64,000 nt of DNA from Cytophagales bacterium (GTDB lineage Bacteria > Bacteroidota > Bacteroidia > Cytophagales > Thermoflexibacteraceae). Within the stretch, counting starts at the first letter, position 1, and each line of letters starts with the position of its first letter. A program made the translations under genes and the position numbers. Of this stretch, positions 1-7,876 are shown one piece after another. Location: the NCBI GenBank assembly GCA_004294445.1, contig REAZ01000021.1:1-64000 (forward strand), read 5' to 3'. The notes under the pieces were generated by a model. That model did not search any database, was not told the origin of the DNA, and worked only from the letters and a program-made list of their open reading frames with translations.

Positions 1-136
1 TCTAAGCTACCATGAGTTAAGTGAAACTTTTTTGGTACAGTACGGCAAGATACGTTATTTTTACGTATTGAAACGGGTTTCTGGGTGGCTAAGCAAAACA
101 TTATTTTTTTATTTTTTCTCCTCAAATCATACCAAA

Positions 137-2974
137 ATGAAAAATCACTACTGTTTTTTCCTTGCTTTCTTCTTATGCTTTTCCCTCTCTGCCAACGTCC
201 TTCATGCCCAAAATTTAGGACTAAAAGCCACTTTATTAGACAGTTTGGACAAATCACCTCTGATAAGTGCCAACGTAATCCTCACGGGTATAAGGGACTC
301 GTCCAAAAAATATTTTGCGACTACAGACTTGGAAGGGAAGTTTAGCATCAGCCCGATACAAAGACAACCTTATCGCCTAAAGATTACCTTTTTAGGATAT
401 AAAAGTATTGATACAACGCTTTTTTTTCGTCAGTCAGTTACTGATTTGGGCGTTTTGTATATTTCTCCACAAACTGCTATGCTCAAGCAGGTAGAGGTAA
501 TAGGGCAGGCGGCTCTTGCCCAGCAAAAAGGCGATACAGTAGAGCTAAGTACAAAGTCATACAAAATGAATAGAGATGCCTCTGCGGAAGATTTGGTAAA
601 GAAAATGCCCGGATTTACCGTAGAAAATGGCACAGTGCAAGTGCAAGGCGAAAATGTGCGACGAGTGCTGGTAGATGGAAAAGAATTTTTTGGTGATGAT
701 GCCACGATTGCTCTTAAGAATTTGCCCTCAGAAGTAATAGACAAAATCCAAGTTTTTGACCGCCTTAGCGAGCAATCTCAATTTAGCGGTTTTGATGATG
801 GAAACACTACAAAAACGATAAATATTGTTACCAAAGCGGATAAGCGAAACGGGCAATTCGGAAAAATTTATACAGGTTATGGCACAGATGACCGCTATCA
901 GGCGGGGACAAATCTCAATTATTTCAAAGGCACGCGCCGCATTTCTTTGATAGGGCTAAGTAATAACATCAACCAACAAAATTTTTCTGCTCAAGACTTG
1001 ATAGGGGTAAGTGGGCAGAGTAATAATAATCGTGGAGGACAAGGCGGAGGGGGACGACAAGGTGGCGGTGGGCAAGGAGGAGGACAGCAAGGCGGTGGAC
1101 AAAATAATTCCAATAATTTTTTGGTAGGGCAGCAAAGTGGGATTACGACCACAAACTCTATTGGCTTGAATTACAGCGACAATTGGGGCAAAAAGATAAC
1201 AGCTACAGGAAGTTATTTTTTCAACCAGAGCAAGAACCAAAATAACCAAACGCTTGCGCGCACTTTGTTTTTGAACAGCAATACCAACCAGTTTTACGAC
1301 CAAACCAGCATTTCAGAATCAAATAATCAAAACCATAGGCTCAACTTGCGCGTAGAGTACAAAATAGATTCTGCCAATTCTTTGCTCATTACGCCGCGCC
1401 TGAGTTTTCAAACCAATGAGGCTTTTACAGATTTGATAGGGGCAAATGCACAAGCAGAGCGCGCGCCACTCAACAACACGCAAAATACGAATAGAACAAA
1501 CTCGTTTGCTTATACTTTTGGGAATGAAGTGCTTTTTCGCCATGCTTTTAAAAAACGAGGGAGAACCTACTCTGCCAGCCTTAACACGAACCTAAGTAAA
1601 AGAAATAGTGAAGCTTTTTTGCTTGCCCAAAGTCAGTTTTTTCAAAATAATGGAACGAGCAGCACCAACCAAAACCAACGCACTGACCAGCTTACGGACA
1701 GTTACTCGCTATCGGGTAACCTTTCTTATACAGAGCCAATCAGTAGGCGAAGTATGCTACAGATGGAGTATAATATTTCCTATTCCAATAATTATTCTGA
1801 CCGTAAGACTAATAAATTCAACCAGTTAAATCAGGAGTTTGGCATCTTAGACACCTTGCTTTCTAATACTTTTGACAACGATTATCTTACGCACAGGGGA
1901 GGCATAAGCTACAGACTCAACCAAAATAAGAAAATGCAACTTACTGTAGGTGCTTCTTACCAAAATGCGCAACTGATTGGTAAACAGCTTTTTCCTATCA
2001 ATAATATAACGGAACGCAATTTCAATAATTTATTGCCCAATTTGAACCTGCGCTACAATTTTTCTACTACCAAAAACCTCCGATTAATTTACCGAACTTC
2101 GGTCAATGCACCTTCTATCAGTCAGTTACAAAATGTGGTGAACAATACGAACCCAATTTTTATCTCGTCGGGTAATCCCGATTTGCAACAAAGCTATAAC
2201 CATAATATTTCTGTGCGTTATTCGGCAAATAACACCACGCGTGCCACTACTTTTTTTACCTTCCTAAATGTGAGCCAAACGCAAAACGGAATAGGAACTG
2301 CCACCTTAATAGCCTCGCGAGATACGCTGATTAACAACAACATAGTATTAAAAAGAGGCTCGCAATTTTCGCAACCTATCAACTTAAGTGGTTTATGGAA
2401 CATCAATTATTTTACTGTATATGGGCTACCAATCAAAGCATTAAAACTTACGCTGAACTTCAATACAAGGGCATCATATACAAGAGCAAAAAGTATGATA
2501 AATAGCCAAGCCAATGTTTCTGATAATTATACACTAAGCCAAGGTCTAAACATTGCAAGCAATATTAGCGAAAATATAGATTTTAACCTCTCTTATACAG
2601 GCAATTACAACATAGTGGAGAATTCTATCCAAGCGCAACTGAACAATAACTATTACTCACAGACGACCAACCTCCGAACCAATTTTATATTCAAAGATTT
2701 TCTTTTTCAAAACGACATTGGGCATACGTGGTTCACAGGTTTGACGGGTGGCTTTAACCAAAACTTCTTGCTTTGGAACATGAGTATTGGTAAGAAATTT
2801 TGGAAACAACAAGGCGAAATCAAAATCAGCGTTTTTGACTTGCTCAACCAAAATAATAGTATCGTTAGAAATGTAACAGAATCTTACATAGAAGACGTAA
2901 AGACGCAGGTGCTTCGCCAGTATTATATGCTGATATTCACCTATAATCTAAGGAATTTTGGTGGAAAAAAATAG
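137..2974 (+). CDS. SusC/TonB-receptor-like outer-membrane beta-barrel protein
   Basis: This 945-aa protein is probably an outer-membrane barrel of the OMP_b-brl_3 / TonB-receptor-like type. The ATG at 137 is chosen because it starts a good signal peptide (about residues 1-24, ending near LHAQ); the frame is open upstream to 32, but that extension is not signal-like. A carboxypeptidase-regulatory-like beta-sandwich follows (about 28-110), then a plug-like segment with RRVLVDGKEFFGDD and NIVTKADKRNGQFG, then a long Asn/Thr/aromatic-rich barrel. Residues about 300-322 form an odd Gly/Gln-rich tract. No SusD-like partner or TonB gene is adjacent, so the substrate is unknown. It is convergent with the sugar dehydrogenase gene. 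The family call is strong; import activity is inferred. Confidence 0.85.
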   Translation: MKNHYCFFLAFFLCFSLSANVLHAQNLGLKATLLDSLDKSPLISANVILTGIRDSSKKYFATTDLEGKFSISPIQRQPYRLKITFLGYKSIDTTLFFRQSVTDLGVLYISPQTAMLKQVEVIGQAALAQQKGDTVELSTKSYKMNRDASAEDLVKKMPGFTVENGTVQVQGENVRRVLVDGKEFFGDDATIALKNLPSEVIDKIQVFDRLSEQSQFSGFDDGNTTKTINIVTKADKRNGQFGKIYTGYGTDDRYQAGTNLNYFKGTRRISLIGLSNNINQQNFSAQDLIGVSGQSNNNRGGQGGGGRQGGGGQGGGQQGGGQNNSNNFLVGQQSGITTTNSIGLNYSDNWGKKITATGSYFFNQSKNQNNQTLARTLFLNSNTNQFYDQTSISESNNQNHRLNLRVEYKIDSANSLLITPRLSFQTNEAFTDLIGANAQAERAPLNNTQNTNRTNSFAYTFGNEVLFRHAFKKRGRTYSASLNTNLSKRNSEAFLLAQSQFFQNNGTSSTNQNQRTDQLTDSYSLSGNLSYTEPISRRSMLQMEYNISYSNNYSDRKTNKFNQLNQEFGILDTLLSNTFDNDYLTHRGGISYRLNQNKKMQLTVGASYQNAQLIGKQLFPINNITERNFNNLLPNLNLRYNFSTTKNLRLIYRTSVNAPSISQLQNVVNNTNPIFISSGNPDLQQSYNHNISVRYSANNTTRATTFFTFLNVSQTQNGIGTATLIASRDTLINNNIVLKRGSQFSQPINLSGLWNINYFTVYGLPIKALKLTLNFNTRASYTRAKSMINSQANVSDNYTLSQGLNIASNISENIDFNLSYTGNYNIVENSIQAQLNNNYYSQTTNLRTNFIFKDFLFQNDIGHTWFTGLTGGFNQNFLLWNMSIGKKFWKQQGEIKISVFDLLNQNNSIVRNVTESYIEDVKTQVLRQYYMLIFTYNLRNFGGKK

Positions 2975-3017
2975 GTCAGCTATCATCTGTCATTTTACTT
3001 GCATTTCCGCACATTTT

Positions 3018-3065
3018 AACGTATTTGCACAAGAAACGGTACAGACCATCTTGCGCAAATACGTT
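3018..3065. terminator. Bidirectional terminator-like hairpin between convergent genes
   Basis: AACGTATTTGCACAAG (3018-3033) pairs with CTTGCGCAAATACGTT (3050-3065) with one mismatch and a 16-nt loop. The + strand continues in a short T-run. It lies between the 3' ends of the barrel gene and the fused dehydrogenase gene, so it could serve both. Confidence 0.7.
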
Positions 3066-3082
3066 TTTCATTACTTTAAACT

Positions 3083-6000
3083 TTACTCTTTTTGTCCTTC
3101 AAAGTTGAAGCCCATCGCTTCCATTTTTAACTTGATGACTTTTTTGCTGTCATCTCTGATGAATAAAAGGGTGGCTTTTCCGTCAGCATCAAACTTATCG
3201 GGCGTGTTAGTAGGCTTTACTTCGCCTCCCTGCCCGCCTGCTTCCAGCATCAATTTGCCCTCTTTCACACTTACAACGATATGCTCAAATGGCAGACCTG
3301 TCATTTTGTACTTCCCTGCGTAGTGCGATAAGTCGTTGGTGGGGGCAACAGCATTAGTGGCAGTTGTAGCAGCTGTTCCTTCGGTTTTGAAAGTTACACC
3401 CATTACAATCATCAGCGAACCTTCGGCTTTTGGATTTTGGAAAACCAAATATACATCATTGGTTTCTGTAGTCGATTCCAAATTGATAAGTGTTGGCGCA
3501 CCGCCGAAACCCATTGTTTCAGAAGGCTCTATCATAGCAGATTTGCCTAATAGCTTGCCTGTAGGTGAGCCTAAATGAACTTCTATGATACCGCCCTGTG
3601 CATTTACTTGAGGCTTGGGGGCGGCTACTATAAGGCTTAGTTGCTTGATATTGGTCAAATCAACTTGTTTTAAAACCATATAAGCCCCTGATTTGCTTGG
3701 AATAGCTAAATTATTTCCTCCAAAAGAAAGTTTGTTTACACTTTCAAAAACATCAAAAGAATGAGGATTGACAGTGGCATTTTTTAGCACATAAGTTTGT
3801 TCGGAAACAAGCGAAGGAATTTCGCCATTGCCGCTATCTTGGTAAGAAGCACGCAAAATATATACGCCCACTCCTTTATCGCCAGCAGGGATTTGGGTAG
3901 TATAAGTTCCCGAAGTAGGCAGTGAACTTGCTTTGGCTTGCTCTGTGGAAAGGCTAAGGATATATTTGACCATATCTGCCGCATCTGCCGCCGCTATTTG
4001 GGGGTGTCCTGCCATCGGAACTTCTCCCCATACGCCGCTTCCGCCAGAGATGATTTTTTTAGCCAATTTTTCTAAGGCACTTGCATCTCCTTTGTATCTC
4101 ATGGCGACCTCTTTGTAGTTAGGTCCGATAGATTTTTTGTCTATGCTGTGGCAGGCTTTGCAGTCGCTTCCTTCTATGAGTTTTTTACCTGAAGCAAAAA
4201 CTGCATTTTCGTCAGCCGAGCGGTGTCCTTGTGCAATGGCGATTTTATCAAAACCTTCCGCTAAGTAATCAATGTTTACAGCTACTTGCTCTGGTTTAAT
4301 TTTGCCATCTGCCAAACTTCCATCTTCCTTGTCTGTTACTTTTACTTCGTAATTGAGGGCTTGATTGGGAAAAAAGAAAGACTTATTGCCTTTTGGCATT
4401 TCAAAAGAAAGAACAGGTGGCTCATTTCCAGCAATAAGTTCCATAGATTGGCTATTCGCCGCGCCTTTGGCATCTGTAACGGTCAGTGTAGCTTTGTAAA
4501 CACCCGCTTTGGTGAGTTCAAGGCTTGCATTGGGCGTTGCCAACGTTTTTGTAAAACCATTTTTAGAAGTAATAGTCCAAGCATATTTGAGGGCATCTCC
4601 ATCAGCATCACTTGTGCCAGCCGAAGAAATATTTACTTTGAAAGGAATAGCTCCGCCCATTTTGTCTGCCGAAGCCATCACTATCGGCTTGCGGTTTCCT
4701 CCGTTGTACTCTATGCGAACGAGGCGAGCGTCATCATTGCCTGTGAACCAACCTGAACCGTATTCAAGCATATATAAGTCCCCATTTTCATCAAATTCCA
4801 TGTCCATAGGGTTGCTAAATTTGTAACTTGGCATAAAGCGTTCCATAGAAACATAATTTCCGTCTTTGTCAAGCGTTACCGCCATTATCCAACCACGCAT
4901 CCACTCATAAATGAGCAGTTTTCCGTCATAATATTTAGGGAAAGCACGAGGCGCATTTTTAAAATTATCACTGTAAAAAACGGGACCAGCCATCGCATTG
5001 CGCCCACCACTTCCTACTAAGGGAAATTCCTCAGAAGCACCGTAAGGATACCAAATAAAGGCTTTTTGAGCGGGTGGCAATTCTTTTAAACCTGTGTTAT
5101 AAGGTGAAGTATTGGTAGGTTTGTTTGCGTCCCATTTTTCACCAGAAGTATTGGCAACAAAATCGAACTTATTATAGGCTTTGTTGTCCCCTACAAAATG
5201 AGGCCAGCCAAAGTTTCCCGCCTTTTTTGCCTGCCCAACTTCATCATGTCCTGCCGCCCCTCTATTTTCATCGGGTTTGGCAGCATCAGGTCCTACTTCG
5301 CCCCAATACACAAAACCTGTTTTGCTATCTACAGAAATTCGGAAAGGGTTGCGGTGTCCCATAGTGTAAATTTCGGGGCGAGTAAGCGGTGTTCCTTTGG
5401 CAAAAAGATTTCCTTCGGGAACGGTATAAGTGCCATCGGCTTGCGGTTTGATACGAATGATTTTTCCACGTAGGTCATTGGTATTTGCAGAAGATTTTTG
5501 AGCGTCCCAAGCACTGCGTTCGGGGCGTTCATCACTTGGGCTGTACCCATTTGAGCCATGCGGATTGGTATTGTCGCCTGTGGAAAGGTACAAATTCCCT
5601 GCTTTGTCCCAAGCGATAGACCCGCCCGTATGACAGCATTGTTCCCTTTGCACAGGAATTTCCAACAATATTTTTTGAGAACTCATTACTAATTCATCAC
5701 CACGCAACTCGAAACGAGCCAATACGTTTTTGGCTTCCTCGCCCGCAGGAGAGTAATAAATGTAAACCCAATGATTTTGAGCGAAATTAGGGTCTTTGCT
5801 CAAACCGAGTATTCCGTCTTCTGCTTCACTAATTTTTCCTTCTTTGTCCTTATATTTGGTGCTGACAGCTAAGTTTGCAATGGTTTTTAACTGTTTGGTT
5901 TTGAGATTGTAAAGCCGTACAGCACCTTTTCTTTCTACAAATAAAATTCTTCCATCATTCAAAACGGAAAGCTCCATAGGTTCGTTTAGCTTTTCCTCCA

Positions 6001-6829
6001 AAACTACCTTTGTAAAACGATTTTCTTCGGGACGAGATTTGCTGTAATCCAACGGCTTAGGAGTTGCACCACCCATGACGTACTGTAAACCCGCCCAAAT
6101 ATGTTCCAAGAAAAGTGGCTCTGAAAAACTTTGGTCTGTATGCCCCATGCCCGTATAAAAAGACCTTCCTCCGTCAAATTCTTGATACCAACTCATCGGG
6201 TGATTGTCCCCGTTTTTGCCCCCGATATACGATTTTTCATCAATTTTAACCAATACATTGGTTTTAGAACTCATCTGCTTGAAGCTATAAAACTCGTCTT
6301 CCCTTTCAAAAACATCAGGCATATTTTTAGTCCCCCAATGGTTTCTTATTGCCACCATAAATTTCCCCTTTTGCACATTGTTTGGCATGGGGTGGTCTAA
6401 GAAATACGCCCCAACTAACTGACCGTACCAAGCCCAATCATATTCCGTATCGGAAGCCGCATGAATCCCCAAATAGCCACCGCCCGCTTGGATATAGCGT
6501 TCGAAGTGGTCTTGTTGTTCAGGATTTAGCACATCACCTGTCGTATTTAAGAAAACGACTGCCTTGTACTTTTTCAAGTTTTCGGTCGTGAATTGTGCTG
6601 CATCTTCCGTCAAATCAACGGCAAAACCTTTTTCCTTCCCTAACTTCTGAAAAGCAGGCTTCCCCGCCTCAATGGACTGATGGCGGAAAGAACTTGTCTT
6701 GCTAAAAACAAGAACTTTGTTTACAGCAGGTTTTGGAGCTTGCCCAAAAAGTAGCGTACTGCCAGCCATCAGCACTCCCCAAACAAGTAGGACAGCACAA
6801 ATGGGCTTATAAACTATCAATTTGCTCAT
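3083..6829 (-). CDS. ThuA / PQQ-type sugar dehydrogenase / PKD / cytochrome c fusion protein
   Basis: A secreted multidomain protein of about 1,248 aa. Order: signal peptide (about 1-30, ending LLFGQA); ThuA-like domain (about 35-255, with GGYLGIHAASDTEYDW); glucose/sorbosone dehydrogenase beta-propeller (about 270-720, with CCHTGGSIAW and GHRNPFRI); PKD-like domain (about 725-810); class I cytochrome c with heme motif CKACH (about 890-894) and a candidate Met ligand in VPMAGHP; a CBM6-like beta region; a C-terminal DUF3471-like stretch. The family suggests periplasmic sugar or polyol oxidation feeding electrons to the attached heme. Starts at 6835 and 6829 are both plausible; 6829 gives MSKLIVYK. 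It diverges from a Nudix-like regulator and may be its target. Domain calls are firm; the substrate is unknown. Confidence 0.88.
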   Translation of the reverse strand: MSKLIVYKPICAVLLVWGVLMAGSTLLFGQAPKPAVNKVLVFSKTSSFRHQSIEAGKPAFQKLGKEKGFAVDLTEDAAQFTTENLKKYKAVVFLNTTGDVLNPEQQDHFERYIQAGGGYLGIHAASDTEYDWAWYGQLVGAYFLDHPMPNNVQKGKFMVAIRNHWGTKNMPDVFEREDEFYSFKQMSSKTNVLVKIDEKSYIGGKNGDNHPMSWYQEFDGGRSFYTGMGHTDQSFSEPLFLEHIWAGLQYVMGGATPKPLDYSKSRPEENRFTKVVLEEKLNEPMELSVLNDGRILFVERKGAVRLYNLKTKQLKTIANLAVSTKYKDKEGKISEAEDGILGLSKDPNFAQNHWVYIYYSPAGEEAKNVLARFELRGDELVMSSQKILLEIPVQREQCCHTGGSIAWDKAGNLYLSTGDNTNPHGSNGYSPSDERPERSAWDAQKSSANTNDLRGKIIRIKPQADGTYTVPEGNLFAKGTPLTRPEIYTMGHRNPFRISVDSKTGFVYWGEVGPDAAKPDENRGAAGHDEVGQAKKAGNFGWPHFVGDNKAYNKFDFVANTSGEKWDANKPTNTSPYNTGLKELPPAQKAFIWYPYGASEEFPLVGSGGRNAMAGPVFYSDNFKNAPRAFPKYYDGKLLIYEWMRGWIMAVTLDKDGNYVSMERFMPSYKFSNPMDMEFDENGDLYMLEYGSGWFTGNDDARLVRIEYNGGNRKPIVMASADKMGGAIPFKVNISSAGTSDADGDALKYAWTITSKNGFTKTLATPNASLELTKAGVYKATLTVTDAKGAANSQSMELIAGNEPPVLSFEMPKGNKSFFFPNQALNYEVKVTDKEDGSLADGKIKPEQVAVNIDYLAEGFDKIAIAQGHRSADENAVFASGKKLIEGSDCKACHSIDKKSIGPNYKEVAMRYKGDASALEKLAKKIISGGSGVWGEVPMAGHPQIAAADAADMVKYILSLSTEQAKASSLPTSGTYTTQIPAGDKGVGVYILRASYQDSGNGEIPSLVSEQTYVLKNATVNPHSFDVFESVNKLSFGGNNLAIPSKSGAYMVLKQVDLTNIKQLSLIVAAPKPQVNAQGGIIEVHLGSPTGKLLGKSAMIEPSETMGFGGAPTLINLESTTETNDVYLVFQNPKAEGSLMIVMGVTFKTEGTAATTATNAVAPTNDLSHYAGKYKMTGLPFEHIVVSVKEGKLMLEAGGQGGEVKPTNTPDKFDADGKATLLFIRDDSKKVIKLKMEAMGFNFEGQKE

Positions 6830-6865
6830 TTTCATATCATAAAATGGTTTGTAAATTTGATAAAT

Positions 6866-6900
6866 AATTATTATTGTTTCATTTTGACACAATAATAATT
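6866..6900. promoter_or_regulatory. Perfect 12-bp inverted repeat, candidate operator
   Basis: AATTATTATTGT (6866-6877) and ACAATAATAATT (6889-6900) are perfect inverted copies separated by 11 nt. They sit in the divergent intergenic region between the fused dehydrogenase gene and the Nudix-like regulator gene. Position and symmetry fit an operator for that regulator; binding is an inference. Confidence 0.55.
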
Positions 6901-6929
6901 CCTTTATTTTACTTTATCAAATTTTACGT

Positions 6930-6937
6930 TATTTTTG
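6930..6937 (+). promoter_or_regulatory. Bacteroidota -7 promoter element TAnnTTTG
   Basis: TATTTTTG matches the Bacteroidota -7 consensus and lies 36 nt before the regulator start codon. No clear -33 TTG was identified. Confidence 0.45.
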
Positions 6938-6972
6938 TGAAAAATTCAGGAATCCGACTTAGAGAAGAACAG

Positions 6973-7713
6973 ATGACTTTAAATAACCTATTTACTCAAT
7001 TGCAAAAAGACGAAGCTAACTATATTCCTCACCTCTCTATCGACTGTGTCATCTTTGGCTTTCATGCCGAGCAGTTGAAAGTTTTGTTGCCCAAGCTCAA
7101 ATTTTTGGAAGAGTGGACGCTTGCAGGTGGCTACGTGCTGAAAGACGAAGATATAGACACTGCTGCCTTGCGAATTTTGGAGGAAAGAACAGGCTTGAAA
7201 GACATTTACCTCGAACAATTTCAAGTTTTTGGCAAGGCAAACCGTACGACAAGGGACACAATGAAGAAAATAAGCACCGTAAATAAGCTGGAAATAGACG
7301 AAAGTCATTGGATTTTCCAGCGATTTATCTCTATTGGCTACTATGCCTTGGTGGATTTCTCCAAAGTAGTTACCAAAATTGGAGGGTTTGATGAGTCTTG
7401 CGAATGGTACGACATTCGTCATTTGCCTACTTTGGCATTTGACCACGCTGAAATCATCAAAAAAGCTTTAGAAACTCTACGCTTTATGCTCGATACGAAG
7501 CTGATAGGCTTTAATCTCCTTCCCGAAACTTTTACCATGAAAGAACTACAATGCCTCTACGAAACCATCTTGGACAAGCCCCTACGCAGGGACAATTTCC
7601 AACGAAAAATGCTCAGTATGGACATTCTGGAACGTACGGAAAAGAAGTTTACGGGGGCAGCAAACAAAGCTCCGTATTTGTATAGGTTTAAGAAGGTGAG
7701 TGAAAAAGAGTAA
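6973..7713 (+). CDS. Nudix-related transcriptional regulator (NrtR/AraR-type)
   Basis: This 246-aa protein has an N-terminal Nudix-like fold (about 15-150) and a C-terminal winged-helix region (about 160-235, with MKELQCLYETIL and DNFQRKML). The Nudix box is recognisable as G-x5-E-x7-R, but the catalytic part reads RILEERTGL, so two of the usual acidic positions are Ile and Arg. Loss of catalytic residues is typical of Nudix-related regulators that sense sugars or nucleotides, such as AraR of Bacteroides. The start at 6973 (MTLNNLFTQL) is preferred because the frame upstream lies in the promoter region. It is divergent from the fused sugar dehydrogenase gene, which is its likely target. The ligand is unknown. 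Confidence 0.82.
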   Translation: MTLNNLFTQLQKDEANYIPHLSIDCVIFGFHAEQLKVLLPKLKFLEEWTLAGGYVLKDEDIDTAALRILEERTGLKDIYLEQFQVFGKANRTTRDTMKKISTVNKLEIDESHWIFQRFISIGYYALVDFSKVVTKIGGFDESCEWYDIRHLPTLAFDHAEIIKKALETLRFMLDTKLIGFNLLPETFTMKELQCLYETILDKPLRRDNFQRKMLSMDILERTEKKFTGAANKAPYLYRFKKVSEKE

Positions 7714-7739
7714 TTTTTCCACAATAATTTTTGCCGTTG

Positions 7740-7774
7740 TTAGTGAGGTATTTGTAACAGCAGTACCTCACTAA
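7740..7774. promoter_or_regulatory. Perfect 11-bp inverted repeat upstream of the R-M gene
   Basis: TTAGTGAGGTA (7740-7750) and TACCTCACTAA (7764-7774) are separated by 13 nt. No T-run follows on either strand, so it is not an obvious terminator. It lies about 100 nt before the restriction-modification start codon and could be an operator or RNA hairpin. Confidence 0.4.
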
Positions 7775-7831
7775 AAGTAAGTATGCAAAAAATAAAAAAT
7801 ATATACGTTATTACTAATCTCCAAAAAACGA

Positions 7832-7839
7832 TATATTTG
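7832..7839 (+). promoter_or_regulatory. Bacteroidota -7 promoter element for the R-M gene
   Basis: TATATTTG matches TAnnTTTG exactly and lies 38 nt upstream of the start codon at 7877. Confidence 0.5.
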
Positions 7840-7876
7840 TAGCACTGCTAACCAAAAATAGTAAGGCTATTCGATA

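Noticed and set aside
4286..4756. Open frame of 156 codons on the plus strand inside the fused dehydrogenase
   Set aside because: Antisense to recognisable PKD/propeller sequence with no domain of its own.
6988..7446. Open frame of 152 codons on the minus strand inside the Nudix-like regulator
   Set aside because: Shadow of a gene with clear Nudix and winged-helix features.
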